Positions 53,982-63,915 are shown, counted from the first letter of the stretch. The stretch: DNA of 64,000 nt from UBA6814 sp040753075 (GCA_040753075.1 JBFMHA010000006.1:27966-91965); one strand, 5' to 3'. Notes: generated by a model from the letters alone, not told the origin. Translations and numbers: made by a program.

Positions 53982-56900
53982 GCCTGGTCCTCACGGGAGA
54001 CCGGCCGCGGAGGCTGGGCCAGGGGCAGCTCCGCCACCATCCTGGCCCCCTTGCGCCGGCTGCCGGGAGCGTGGGCCGATATCTCCCCGCCCCAGGAGGT
54101 GACGAAGGCCTGGACCAGGGACAGGCCGAGCCCCATGCCTTCCCCCACCTGCTTGGTGGTGTAGAACGGGTCGAAGATCCGCCGGATGTCGCCCTTGAAC
54201 CCTGGGCCGTTGTCCTCCACCACCAGGAGCGCCCTGCCCCCGCCCCGCCGGGTCGTGATGTCGATGCGCTTGCCGTTGCCCGGGACGGTGTCGTGGGCGT
54301 CCAGGGCGTTGGCCACCAGGTTGATGACCACCTGCTCCAGCTGGATGGGGTTGGCCACCACCAGCGGCCGCGAATCGTCCAGGTCCACCCCGAGCAAAAC
54401 CCCGTGGCTGGAGAGCTTGGCCGAGACCATGCCCAGGGCGCTGTTGACCGCCGCATTGAGGTCCGTGGGCTCGGTGTGGGCCTTGTCCCCGAGCCGGATG
54501 AGCATCCGCATGTGGTCCACCACGTTGGCGATGCGGTCCGCGGCCCGCTGGATCTTGCCCAGCTGCTCGGCCAGGACCTCCCGGCCCACGTCCTTGTCCC
54601 GCTCCAGGAGCATCATGAGCCCGGTGACCCAGAGCTTGAGCGCGTTGAGGGGCTGGTTCACCTCGTGGGCGATGCCGCTGCCCATGGTGGCCACCAGGTC
54701 GGCCCGGGAGGCGTTGCGCAGCCGCTCGTTGAGCTTGGTCTCCTCGGTCACGTCGGAATAGATGACCATGATGCGATCCATCCCGCCCTTGACCCCCGGC
54801 ATGGGGCAGGCGATGACCCGGAAGATGCGGGTTTCGCCCGCGATCTCGAACTCCTTGACCGAGGTCTGCACCTGGCCGTCGGCCAGGACCGCCTCGCCGG
54901 GGCACCCCGGGCAGCGGTCCTGCCGTCCGCGCAGGGCGAAGCACTTGATCTGGCGCGCGGAGCCGATCTCCGGGAACCAGCGGCGCATGGTCGAGTTGGC
55001 GGCCTGGACCGTGAAGTCCCGATCCATGAGCAGGATGCCGCCCGGGAAATTCTCGGTGATGGTCCGGTAGCGGGCCTCGCTCTCGCGCAGGGCCATCTCG
55101 GCGCGCTTGCTCTCGGTCACGTCGCGGGCGATCTCGATGGCCCCCACCACCTCCCCGGCCTCGTCCCGCAGGGGAACGCCGTAGGTCTCCCAGTAGGTCT
55201 CCTCCCGTCCCCCCACGTTGCAGCGGCGCATGGTCGCCCGCTCGATCCGCCCGGTCTCAAGGGCCTTGCGGCACGGACACCCCGGACAGGGCTCGTCCCC
55301 GCCCCAGAGCGCCCCGTGGCAATACTGGCCGAGGATGCCCCGGGGGCTCAGCCCGAGCCTCTCGCCGGCGGTCTGGTTGGCCCAGACGATGCCCAGGGAG
55401 GTGTCCACCAGCATGATCACGTCCACCGAGGCGTCCAGGATGGCCTGCTTCTGCGCCTCGCTGGCGCGCAGGGCGGTCTCCGCCCGCCGGCGGGGGGTGA
55501 CGTCCGTGACGAATCCCTCGATGTGGGAGAAGGCGCCCAGGGAATCGCGCACCACCCGCGCGCTGCAGGACACCCAGATCTCCCCGCCGTCCTTGCGCCG
55601 GCGCGGAGTCTCGAAGTGGCTGACCTGCCCCTCCTGCTCCAGGCGGGCGAGGAAGGCGGCGCGGTCCGCCGGGTCCACGTAGATCTGGAGGCCGATGTCC
55701 GTGACCGTGTCCAGGAGGTCCTGGGGCGAGTCGTAGCCGTAGATGGCGGCCAGTTCCGGGTTGGCGTCCAGGTAGCGCCCCTCCCGGGTGGTCCGGAAGA
55801 TGCCCGCGGGCGCATTCTCGAAGATGGCCCGGTAGCGCTCCTCGCTGCGGCGCAGGGCGTCCTCCACCAGGCGGCGGCCGGTGATGTCCAGGTGCGAGGC
55901 CACGCTCTGGGTGGTGCCCGGGATGACCTCCATGGTGACGTACACGTAGCGCAGGTCCCCCCGGCGGTCGCAGAGCTCCGCGTCGTAGCTCCGGGGGGCC
56001 TTGCCCGGCTCGAGGCGCAGAAGCCGGTGGTACTTGCCCATGGTCTCCCGGAACCGGCCGTGGAAGAAATCCGTCCAGGGCATCCCGGCCTCGATCTCCT
56101 GCCGGGAATAGCCCACCAGCTTGCTGAATTCCGAGTTGGCCCGGGAGATCCCGCCGTCCTCCTCGATGATGACCAGGGGCATGCCGGTGTTCTCGAAGAT
56201 GGTCCGGTAGAAGGCCTCGGACACCCGCAGGTCCGCCTCGATCCGGGTCCTCTCCGCCACCTCGCGGCGCAGGCTGGAGTTGGCGGCCACCAGCTCGGCG
56301 GTGCGCAGGGCCACCACCCGCCGGAGACTGAAGCCCCATACGCCGATGAACCCCGCCGCGCCCAGCAGAATCGCGAGCCCGACATACAGGGACCGGTGGA
56401 AGCGGTGGTCGGCCTCCTCCTTGCGGCGAACCGGATCGTAGATGACCCGGCCCAGGTCGATGTCTCCGGTCATCATCCCGGACTGGCGCAGGTAGCCGGC
56501 CATGAAGGCCCAGCGCTCGGGATTGATGTGGCCGATCTCGGTGTGCTGGTAGTCGCACAGCCGGAGCACGCCCTCGCTCTGGTACTGGTTGAAGGCGAGG
56601 ATGTCGTCCTTGGGCGGGAAGATCCGGGGCAGGTCGGAGGAGATGCGCAGGGCGATCTCCTCGGGGTTGGCCAGGGCGTACCGCCAGCCCTTGATGCTGG
56701 CCTTGACGAACCGGTCCACCAGGGCCGGGTTCTTCTGGACCAGGGTCTCCGTGGTGAACAGGGAGTCCCCGTAGAAATCGATGCCGTACATGGAGGGCCG
56801 CAGCTTGGTGGCCCGCACCCCGGCCTTGTCCAGGAGGTACGGCGTGGTGAGGCTGTAGCCCAGGATGACGTCGATGTCGCCGTCCCGGAGGCTGGCCGCG

Positions 56901-57415
56901 CTGCTCTTCTCCTTGCGCATGGGCAGGAAGGTGAGCTTCTTGGGGTCCATGCCCTCGGTCAGGAGCATGGCCTGAAGCTGGACCTCGCCCAGGTCGCCGT
57001 CGCGGCGGAGGATGCGCATTCCCTCCAGCTGGGCCGGCGACTCCAGGTTCGCGTCCAGGCGGGCGTAGAGCTCCACCCCGCTGTGCTGGAAGATGGAGGC
57101 CAGGATGACCAGGGGGGCGCCCTGGTCCATCGCCACCAGGATGTTGGCCTCGCCCACCCCGAAATGGGCCCGGCCCGAGGCCACCTCCTCGGTGGGGTTC
57201 AGGAACTTGAAGTCCTTCTCCAGGGCGCCCCGGAGCTCCACGTCCAGGTCGGCCTCATCGTAGTATCCCTTCCACAGGGCCGCATAATAGCCCGCAAACT
57301 GGAACTGGTGATCCCAGCACAACTGGAGCGTCACCCGGTCGCGGGCCGCAACCGGGAGAACCCAGACTCCGACAAGCAGGAGTTCCAGGACCAGAGCCAG
57401 CACGAAACGTCTCAT
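53978..57415 (-). CDS. PAS histidine kinase with NMT1/ThiY-like periplasmic sensor domain
   Basis: A 1,145-residue sensor kinase paired with the sigma-54 regulator. A signal/anchor sequence is followed by an NMT1/ThiY-type substrate-binding domain (LQLCWDHQFQFAGYYAAL, GRAHFGVGEANILVAM, IDVILGYSLTTPYLLD) to about residue 310. A membrane helix (VGLAILLGAAGFIGVWGF), four PAS domains, HisKA with HEVNQPLNALKLWVTG and an ATPase domain (GEGMGLGLSLVQAFV) follow. Two PAS domains carry CPGCP loops (DEPCPGCPCRK, QDRCPGCPGEA). The start at 57415 is chosen because the signal sequence begins there. The ligand is unknown; relatives bind pyrimidine or sulfonate-type compounds. Confidence 0.92.
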   Translation of the reverse strand: MRRFVLALVLELLLVGVWVLPVAARDRVTLQLCWDHQFQFAGYYAALWKGYYDEADLDVELRGALEKDFKFLNPTEEVASGRAHFGVGEANILVAMDQGAPLVILASIFQHSGVELYARLDANLESPAQLEGMRILRRDGDLGEVQLQAMLLTEGMDPKKLTFLPMRKEKSSAASLRDGDIDVILGYSLTTPYLLDKAGVRATKLRPSMYGIDFYGDSLFTTETLVQKNPALVDRFVKASIKGWRYALANPEEIALRISSDLPRIFPPKDDILAFNQYQSEGVLRLCDYQHTEIGHINPERWAFMAGYLRQSGMMTGDIDLGRVIYDPVRRKEEADHRFHRSLYVGLAILLGAAGFIGVWGFSLRRVVALRTAELVAANSSLRREVAERTRIEADLRVSEAFYRTIFENTGMPLVIIEEDGGISRANSEFSKLVGYSRQEIEAGMPWTDFFHGRFRETMGKYHRLLRLEPGKAPRSYDAELCDRRGDLRYVYVTMEVIPGTTQSVASHLDITGRRLVEDALRRSEERYRAIFENAPAGIFRTTREGRYLDANPELAAIYGYDSPQDLLDTVTDIGLQIYVDPADRAAFLARLEQEGQVSHFETPRRRKDGGEIWVSCSARVVRDSLGAFSHIEGFVTDVTPRRRAETALRASEAQKQAILDASVDVIMLVDTSLGIVWANQTAGERLGLSPRGILGQYCHGALWGGDEPCPGCPCRKALETGRIERATMRRCNVGGREETYWETYGVPLRDEAGEVVGAIEIARDVTESKRAEMALRESEARYRTITENFPGGILLMDRDFTVQAANSTMRRWFPEIGSARQIKCFALRGRQDRCPGCPGEAVLADGQVQTSVKEFEIAGETRIFRVIACPMPGVKGGMDRIMVIYSDVTEETKLNERLRNASRADLVATMGSGIAHEVNQPLNALKLWVTGLMMLLERDKDVGREVLAEQLGKIQRAADRIANVVDHMRMLIRLGDKAHTEPTDLNAAVNSALGMVSAKLSSHGVLLGVDLDDSRPLVVANPIQLEQVVINLVANALDAHDTVPGNGKRIDITTRRGGGRALLVVEDNGPGFKGDIRRIFDPFYTTKQVGEGMGLGLSLVQAFVTSWGGEISAHAPGSRRKGARMVAELPLAQPPRPVSREDQA

Positions 57416-57576
57416 ACCTGGGGCGCTCCAACGGTGTATGTTCCACCATTCAACTGGGATCATTGCCAGAAACACAACCTGCCCGCAACGGAAAAAACCC
57501 TAGGATTCCAACAGGACTCGTCGGATTTATCCCGCCGAGCATGGCCTGAAGGCCTCCAGTCCTCCGCGCTCGCGGC

Positions 57577-57603
57577 CAAGCACCGCTCGCAATCGAACGC
57601 TCG
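57577..57603. promoter_or_regulatory. Repeated upstream activator element, copy 2
   Basis: A 27-base element whose last 20 bases are CGCTCGCAATCGAACGCTCG. It lies 126 bases upstream of the sigma-54 promoter for the first GGDEF/EAL gene and about 160 bases upstream of the divergent sensor kinase. It matches copy 3 at 21 of 27 positions. Confidence 0.6.
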
Positions 57604-57729
57604 ATTTCAAGCATTCCGGCCCAAATGCGGCCCGACGGGTCCGCCCCGTTGAACGCCGAACCAACTGACTCGTCAATGATGTCGCCCGATCCCGCGGCGT
57701 TCCGCCGGCTCCGGCCGGCCGGGCGCGAC

Positions 57730-57745
57730 TGGAATGCGTTTTGCA
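57730..57745 (+). promoter_or_regulatory. Sigma-54 promoter of the GGDEF/EAL gene
   Basis: TGGAAT-GCGTT-TTGCA keeps the invariant GG (-24) and GC (-12) at the correct spacing. It is the best of the three such sites here. The predicted transcript starts about 90 bases before the coding sequence. Confidence 0.65.
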
Positions 57746-57844
57746 AATACCATGCAAGATTAGAGATGTTGTCTCCTTTCAAGGGACACCGGACCGAGCC
57801 CCTGCCGAAGCCCCGGGCGACAACCACAGCACCGGACAAGCGCA

Positions 57845-60800
57845 ATGACGGTCAAGAACAAGGCGACGCTCACGGTGATGCTGCTCATCGCCTCCCTGTC
57901 CGGGATATTTCTTTTCTGGAGCACCGACCACTGCGACGACGACCTCGAACGGGCGTTCCAGGGAAAGGCCCTGGCCGCGAGCATCGTCACCCGCGAGATC
58001 ATCGCCAGCGCGGAAGCCCGGCTCCGGTCCGAGATATCCTCCCTCCTGGGCGGGAAACCCGGGGTGGCCGAGGCCCTGGCCAACCGGGACCGGGACAGCC
58101 TGCTCGAACTTTTCTGGCCGACCCTGGAGAGGCTCCGCAAGGAGCATATCCACAGCCCCGACCTGACCTTCCACCTGCCCAACGGCCGCATCTTCCTGCG
58201 GGGCCTCGATCCGGGCCTGGACAGCGAAAACGCCGCCGCAGGCCCCACGGTCATGCACGTCCACGCCACCCGGAAGGGGGCCGCGGGACACGAGTCCCGC
58301 GCCGGCCATCTCATGTTCCTGGTGGCGCAGCCGGTCTTCCTGCAGGGCGAATACGTGGGCGCCGTGGAGTTGGGCATCGACGTGGCCGAACTGGCCCGGC
58401 GCATCGAGGAGGCGGTCGGGGCCAAGGTCGCCTGCACCCTCGAGACATCGGCCATAGGACGGCCGCGGCCCGCCGGGGAGCCGGGATACCTCCCCTTCGG
58501 GACGCGGTTGCTCGCCCCGCTGCGCAACACCGCCCTGTTCTCCAACCTGCTCCGGGGCATCGACGCCGACACCCTGCCCCTGCAGGTGTCCCAAGGCGAG
58601 AACACCTGGGCGCTCTACGACGGCGGAGGCCTCGTCGACAGCGGGCAGGCCGTGGTGGCCAGGCTGCTCCTGGCCCAGGACATCACCCAGGAGCGCGGCG
58701 ACCTGCTCGGGTTCCTGTGGCGCACCCTGGCCCTCACCCTGGGCCTGCTGGCGGCCACCTTCATGGTCCTGCGCCGGGGCTTCGGGGCCATGATCAGCAA
58801 GACCGAGGAGTTGAACCGCTCCCTCGAGGACAAGATCGAGGAGCGGACCCGGGACCTCAACTCCCTGTCCGAGAAGCTCCGCCACTCCAACATGGAGCTG
58901 GACCAGATCTTCAATTCCGCGGCCGACGGGATGCGCATCGTGGACCGCAACTTCAACGTGCTGCGGGTCAACGACACCTTCTCGGCCATGGCCCGCATAG
59001 ACAGCTCCAGGGCCGGGGGGGGCAAGTGCTACGAGACGTTCCGGGGCGCCCTGTGCCGGACCCCGGACTGCCCCCTCATCCGTCTCCAGTCCGGGCAGGA
59101 GCGGATGGAGGCCGACGTGGAGAAGACCCGGCAGGACGGCTCGGTGGTTTCCTGCATCCTCACCGCCACCCCGTTCCGCGGCCTCGACGGCGAACTGCTG
59201 GGCATCATCGAGGACTTCAAGGACATCACCGTGCGCAAGGGGACCCTCAAGGCCCTGCGGTCCTCGGAGGAGCGCTACCGGACCGTGGCCGACCACATCT
59301 ACGACTGGGAGAGCTGGATAAGCCCGGAGGGCAGGGCCCTTTTCGTCAGCCCGGCCTGCGAGCGCATCACCGGGCATCCTCCGGCCCGGTTCCTCCAGGA
59401 GCCCGCATTCATCGAGAGCATCATCCATAAGGAAGACCTGCACCTGTGGCGGCAGCAGATGAAGGGCGAGTCCGGCGGCGAGGGCCAGGCCCTGGACTTC
59501 CGCATCGTCACCCGCAGCGGGGAGGTGCGGTGGGTCTCCCAGGAATGGCGGAAGGTCTCCGGCGAACAGGGCGACGACCTGGGCATCCGCACCAGCATCC
59601 GGGACATCACCGACCGCAAGATCATGGAGCAGCAGCTCACCCACCAGGCCCTGCACGACCCGTTGACCGGCCTGGCCAACCGGAGCCTCTGCGTGGACCG
59701 CATCCGCAGGGCCGTGCAGCGGGCCGCGCGCCGGGAGGACTACCACTTCGCCGTGGTCTTCGTGGACCTGGACCGCTTCAAGTCCATCAACGACGGCTTC
59801 GGGCACTCCTGCGGAGACGCCCTCCTCATGGAGTTCAGCCAGCGCATCGCGGGCATCGTGCGCAGCCTGGACACCGTGGCCCGCTTCGGCGGCGACGAGT
59901 TCGTCATCCTCCTGGAGGAGCTGCCCTCCCTGCGCCGGGTCATCCGGTTCGTGAAACGGGTGCGCGAAGCCCTGGCCAGCCCCTTCACGATCCAGGGCTA
60001 CGAGGTCCGGCTCACGGCGAGCTTCGGCATCGCCTTCGGGGCCAACGGCTCGCAGCGGCCCGAGGACCTTCTCCAGAAGGCCAACATCGCCATGCACCGG
60101 GCCAAGGAGATGGGCCGGGACAGGATCAAGGTCTTCAACTCCCGCATGCTGGAGCAGGCCATCCTGCACATGACCCTGGAGAACGACATGCGGCGCGCCA
60201 TCGCCCGCAACGAATTCAGCCTGGTCTACCAGCCCATCTACTCATTGCGCGAGCACCGCCTGGTGGGCTTCGAGGCCCTGCTCCGCTGGGAGCACCCAGA
60301 CCATGCCTTCTCCGGCCCGGGGGAGTTCATCCCCCTGGCCGAGGAGACGGGGCTCATCATCGAACTGGGCAAGTGGGCCCTGCGGGAGGCCTGCTCCACC
60401 CTGTCCCTATGGAGGGAGAGCCACGCCTGGGCCCGGGACCTGAAGATGTCGGTCAACATCTCGCCCCGACAGTTCTCCCAGGCGGATCTGGTCCAGTCCA
60501 TCTCCCACATCCTGCGAGACACCGACGTCCCCCCGGACCGGCTCCGGCTGGAGATCACCGAGACGGCCATCATGGACAACGCGGCCGCGGCCGTGGACAA
60601 GCTCCACCGGCTCAAGGGCCTGGGCATCGCCATCAGCGTGGACGACTTCGGCACGGGCTACTCCTCCATGGCCTACCTCCAGCGCTTCCCCCTGGACATC
60701 CTCAAGATCGACCTGAGCTTCGTGCGCCGAATCGAAACCACCCCGGAAAACCGGCTCATCGTCAAGGCCATCATCAGCCTGGCCCACAGCCTGGGGCTCC

Positions 60801-61072
60801 AGGTGGTGGCCGAGGGCATCGAGAAGGAGGAGCACCGGGACCACCTGACCGCCCTGGACTGCGAGTTCGGCCAGGGGTTCTTCTTCTCCCAGCCCCTGCC
60901 CTACCTCGAGGCCGAGGCCCTCGTGGCCCGGGGGCCGGGCGCCGGCCATGTCCCGGAAGCCTACCTCCCGGACGCCTGCATCACGGACGAGGACATCCCG
61001 GACGAGGACATCCCGGACGAATCTAGCGCAACTCCGATCCTGGCCCTTCTCCGCTGCAACGTCCCCGCCTGA
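57845..61072 (+). CDS. Membrane GGDEF/EAL cyclic-di-GMP protein with PAS domains
   Basis: A 1,075-residue protein. Two membrane helices (LTVMLLIASLSGIFLFW; FLWRTLALTLGLLAATFMVL) bracket a periplasmic sensor of about 260 residues. Two PAS domains follow, the first with a cysteine-rich loop (KCYETFRGALCRTPDCP), then a GGDEF domain with intact RFGGDEF and inhibitory RSLD site, and an EAL domain with intact FEALLRW, NISPRQF, LEITET, DDFGTGYSS and AEGIE. Both synthesis and hydrolysis of cyclic-di-GMP are possible. The C-terminus carries a tandem TDEDIPDEDIPDE repeat. Its PAS-GGDEF-EAL half is paralogous to the next gene. Confidence 0.93.
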   Translation: MTVKNKATLTVMLLIASLSGIFLFWSTDHCDDDLERAFQGKALAASIVTREIIASAEARLRSEISSLLGGKPGVAEALANRDRDSLLELFWPTLERLRKEHIHSPDLTFHLPNGRIFLRGLDPGLDSENAAAGPTVMHVHATRKGAAGHESRAGHLMFLVAQPVFLQGEYVGAVELGIDVAELARRIEEAVGAKVACTLETSAIGRPRPAGEPGYLPFGTRLLAPLRNTALFSNLLRGIDADTLPLQVSQGENTWALYDGGGLVDSGQAVVARLLLAQDITQERGDLLGFLWRTLALTLGLLAATFMVLRRGFGAMISKTEELNRSLEDKIEERTRDLNSLSEKLRHSNMELDQIFNSAADGMRIVDRNFNVLRVNDTFSAMARIDSSRAGGGKCYETFRGALCRTPDCPLIRLQSGQERMEADVEKTRQDGSVVSCILTATPFRGLDGELLGIIEDFKDITVRKGTLKALRSSEERYRTVADHIYDWESWISPEGRALFVSPACERITGHPPARFLQEPAFIESIIHKEDLHLWRQQMKGESGGEGQALDFRIVTRSGEVRWVSQEWRKVSGEQGDDLGIRTSIRDITDRKIMEQQLTHQALHDPLTGLANRSLCVDRIRRAVQRAARREDYHFAVVFVDLDRFKSINDGFGHSCGDALLMEFSQRIAGIVRSLDTVARFGGDEFVILLEELPSLRRVIRFVKRVREALASPFTIQGYEVRLTASFGIAFGANGSQRPEDLLQKANIAMHRAKEMGRDRIKVFNSRMLEQAILHMTLENDMRRAIARNEFSLVYQPIYSLREHRLVGFEALLRWEHPDHAFSGPGEFIPLAEETGLIIELGKWALREACSTLSLWRESHAWARDLKMSVNISPRQFSQADLVQSISHILRDTDVPPDRLRLEITETAIMDNAAAAVDKLHRLKGLGIAISVDDFGTGYSSMAYLQRFPLDILKIDLSFVRRIETTPENRLIVKAIISLAHSLGLQVVAEGIEKEEHRDHLTALDCEFGQGFFFSQPLPYLEAEALVARGPGAGHVPEAYLPDACITDEDIPDEDIPDESSATPILALLRCNVPA

Positions 61073-61273
61073 CTCCCGCCGCCTCGCCCCGGCCGGACAA
61101 TCCAGATCCGGGCAAACCCGCGAGGACGCGCCGCCCCAGTTCTCCCCCGCGGCCCGGTGACCCGGCGAGCGCGGCCTACCTGGCGGCCCTGCTCGCCGCC
61201 CGGCCACGCAGCAGAAAGGCCCATGCAGAATTGGGCAGCGATCCATTGGGGATACCCCATCCCTGTTCGTCCG

Positions 61274-61300
61274 CGAGCACTGCTCGGAAACAAACGCTTG
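61274..61300. promoter_or_regulatory. Repeated upstream activator element, copy 3
   Basis: A 27-base element beginning with the near-palindrome CGAGCACTGCTCG, its last 20 bases being TGCTCGGAAACAAACGCTTG. It lies 106 bases upstream of the sigma-54-like promoter for the second GGDEF/EAL gene. Confidence 0.55.
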
Positions 61301-61406
61301 CTTCCGCACATCCCTCCAGCCAGGACTCGCCCCGCCCCGCATATCCGAGCAAGATAAAGAGTTACATTACGGTATGTTGAATCGGGAGCCCCGCATCCGG
61401 AAGCTT

Positions 61407-61422
61407 TGGCACGTTCTTTGGT
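61407..61422 (+). promoter_or_regulatory. Sigma-54-like promoter of the second GGDEF/EAL gene
   Basis: TGGCAC-GTTCT-TTGGT has a perfect -24 element and correct spacing; the -12 element has GG in place of GC. It lies about 170 bases before the coding sequence. Confidence 0.5.
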
Positions 61423-61592
61423 ATTGCGAATGATTCGAAGGGGCCGGACAGGGGGTCGGAAAGGACGCTCGCTCCCCTCCGCCATGGCAGGCGGGCCCGC
61501 GAGCCCCAGGCCCGGCAGACACGGAGATTCCGGATCGGATGCCGCCAGGCCCGGGGGCTTGGCCCCAACGAAAGAAACATCGCCGCAGGACC

Positions 61593-63911
61593 ATGCGCAC
61601 AGAAAGCTACGACCCGCACCGGGTCGCCTCCATCCTGGAGCGGCTCAACCACCACCTGGCCGCCTTCACCCGCCTTCCCCGGCGCCGCCTGGAAGACCTG
61701 GCCGGCGCCGCCTGCGGGCTGGTGTCCGACGTGCTGCAGTACCGGACCGTGCTGCTCCGGGTAGGCAACGGCAACGGCCTGGCTTGCGCACTGAAGAAGG
61801 ACCGGCAGGGCGGGCCTCTCCCCGTGGGCGAACGGGACGCGCGCCTGCTGCAGTTCGTCAGCAACACGGTGCAGGAGCCCATGGTCCTGGACATGGGTGA
61901 GGTCCGCAGCGCCATGGGCGTTCTGGATTCCGCACTGCCGGCCGCAGGAGGCCCGGCCCTGGCGGCGCCCATCCGCTGCGGCGGCGCCGGGAAGGGGTAC
62001 GGCCATCTGGTGGCCCTGCGGCCCTACGGAGCCCATGACCCGGACGTGGACCTGCCGCTGCTGGGCATTCTGGCGTCGTTCACCGGCAAGGCCGCCCGCA
62101 ACTGCGAAGACCTGAAAAGAATGGCCGGCATCAAGACCAGGCTCCTTTCCGAGGTCCGGATTTCGCGCAAGCTGTGCCAAACCCTCCGGGATAGCGGCGA
62201 GCATTGGCGGATCATGGCCGAGCACGCGCACGAATGGGAAGCCTGGCTCTCCCCGGACGGCTCCGTGCTCCATTCCAGCCCGTCGTGTGCGCGCATCTCC
62301 GGGTACATGCCCGAAAACTTCCGGCAGGACCCCTCTCTGCTCGAACGCATCATCCACGAGGATGATCTGCCGGTTTGGCGGCGGGCCATGGAGGACGGGT
62401 CCATGCTGCACTGCCCGTGCGCGGAATACCGCATCATGCACCGGGACGGCTTCGTGCGGTGGGTTTCCCAGGCCACGGTCCGGATCCGTTCGGCCGGAGG
62501 CCGCGACCGGGGCCTGCGCCTGAGCATCCGCGACATCACCGAGCAGAAATGCGCCGAACTGCAGGTCCGGGCCGAGGCCCTGCGCGATCCCCTCACCGGC
62601 CTGCCGGGCCGGGTCCTCTGTCTGGATCGCGTGGAGCAGGCCCTGGAGCGGGCCGGGCGGCGGGACAACTACTTCTTCGCCCTGGTTTCCGTCGGCATGG
62701 ACTGCTTCGATTTCTTCGCCCAGTGCTGCGACGGCCAGGAAGAGCGGCTGCACGCCGGGATCGGCGAACGACTGCGGCGATGCGTGCGTCGGATGGACAC
62801 CGTCACCTCCCTGGAGAGCGGCGAGTTCGTCGTGCTCCTGGACGATCTCGCCGCGCCGCGAGAAGCGATCCGCGTCTGCAAGCGCATACGGACCGCCCTG
62901 GCCAAGCCGTTCCTGATGGACGGCTGCGAGATGAACCTCCGGGCCAGCTTGGGAGTCACCATCGGCTCCAGCAGCGCGGACAGGGCCCAGACGCTCCTGC
63001 GCAACGCCCGCCTGGCCATGCGCCAGGCGGAGAAAGCCGGCCGCTACCGGTTCAAGGCGTTCACGCCGCGGCTATACGAGCGGCTCGGACAGCGCCGGGC
63101 CCTGGTGAAGGAATTGCGCCGGGCGGTGACCCGCTGCGAGTTCCGCCTCGCCTTCCAACCCATCGTCTCCCTGCGGGAGTCGAAACTGGCCGGGGTCGAA
63201 GCCCTGGTCCGCTGGCTGCATCCCGAGCGGGGCACGCTGGGACCGGAAGAATTCCTCCCCCTGGCCGAGGAGACCGGGCTCATCGTGGACATCGGAGCCT
63301 GGGTCCTGGAGGAGGCCTGCCGCACCACTGCCGCCTGGCTGGCCGACCTGGACCGGTCCGCGCCCCTCACCGTGTCGGTGAACGTCTCCGGGCGGCAGCT
63401 CGCCCGTCCGGACATGGTGGATCATGTCCGGACCGTCCTGGAGAAGACCGGCCTTCCCCCGGAGCGCCTGCGCCTGGACATCACCGAGGCCGCGCTCCTG
63501 TTCGACGCCGCCACCGCGATGCTCACCCTGAGCCGGCTCCGGGCCATGGGCGTCCGGATCAGCCTGGACGATTTCCGGGCCGGCGCCCCCTCCCTGGGAA
63601 ACCTGCAGGTATTCCCCCTGGACGATCTGAAGATCGACCTGAACGGCCTGGGACGCATCTCGTGCAGCCCGGAAGCCATGGAGAATTTTCGGGACGTGGT
63701 CCACCAGGCTCGTGGCCTTGGCCTGGACGTGGTTGCCGAGGGCGTGGAGGAATCCATGCAAGAGGAGGCCCTGTCCGCCCTGGGGGTCGAATTCGGCCAG
63801 GGCTTCCTCTATTCGCGCCCCATGAGCGCCGAACAGGCGGGGGCGCGCATCCCCCTCCTGGCCCGCGAGCCGGCCCGAACGGAATGGGAATCAGCGCCGC
63901 TACCGCTGTAA
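61593..63911 (+). CDS. Cytoplasmic GAF-PAS-GGDEF(degenerate)-EAL protein
   Basis: A 772-residue soluble protein. Residues 1-165 look GAF-like (LVSDVLQYRTVLLRVGNG), followed by a PAS domain paralogous to that of the preceding gene (HEWEAWLSPDGSVLHSSPSC; FVRWVSQ; LSIRDITEQK). The cyclase signature is lost (SLESGEF instead of GGDEF), while the inhibitory RRMD site remains. The EAL domain keeps VEALVRW, NVSGRQL, DITEAAL, DDFRAG, LKIDL and AEGVEE, so hydrolysis of cyclic-di-GMP is plausible, perhaps controlled through the binding-only GGDEF domain. The start at 61593 is preferred over an upstream in-frame ATG with no upstream homology. Confidence 0.9.
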   Translation: MRTESYDPHRVASILERLNHHLAAFTRLPRRRLEDLAGAACGLVSDVLQYRTVLLRVGNGNGLACALKKDRQGGPLPVGERDARLLQFVSNTVQEPMVLDMGEVRSAMGVLDSALPAAGGPALAAPIRCGGAGKGYGHLVALRPYGAHDPDVDLPLLGILASFTGKAARNCEDLKRMAGIKTRLLSEVRISRKLCQTLRDSGEHWRIMAEHAHEWEAWLSPDGSVLHSSPSCARISGYMPENFRQDPSLLERIIHEDDLPVWRRAMEDGSMLHCPCAEYRIMHRDGFVRWVSQATVRIRSAGGRDRGLRLSIRDITEQKCAELQVRAEALRDPLTGLPGRVLCLDRVEQALERAGRRDNYFFALVSVGMDCFDFFAQCCDGQEERLHAGIGERLRRCVRRMDTVTSLESGEFVVLLDDLAAPREAIRVCKRIRTALAKPFLMDGCEMNLRASLGVTIGSSSADRAQTLLRNARLAMRQAEKAGRYRFKAFTPRLYERLGQRRALVKELRRAVTRCEFRLAFQPIVSLRESKLAGVEALVRWLHPERGTLGPEEFLPLAEETGLIVDIGAWVLEEACRTTAAWLADLDRSAPLTVSVNVSGRQLARPDMVDHVRTVLEKTGLPPERLRLDITEAALLFDAATAMLTLSRLRAMGVRISLDDFRAGAPSLGNLQVFPLDDLKIDLNGLGRISCSPEAMENFRDVVHQARGLGLDVVAEGVEESMQEEALSALGVEFGQGFLYSRPMSAEQAGARIPLLAREPARTEWESAPLPL

Positions 63912-63915
63912 CCCT

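Larger units (their letters stand above)
57416..57844. other. Divergent regulatory region between sensor kinase and GGDEF/EAL gene
   Basis: This 429-base gap contains the repeated activator element (57577-57603) and a sigma-54 promoter for the plus-strand gene (57730-57745). I saw no convincing promoter for the minus-strand kinase and no RNA gene or riboswitch. Confidence 0.5.
61073..61592. other. Regulatory intergenic region
   Basis: This 520-base gap contains a repeated activator element (61274-61300), an AT-richer patch (about 61350-61380) and a sigma-54-like promoter (61407-61422). No gene or RNA was recognised. Confidence 0.5.

Noticed and set aside
57416..57500. A sigma-54 promoter for the minus-strand sensor kinase
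   Set aside because: The only TGGCA on that strand is followed by TTG at the wrong spacing (nine bases instead of five).
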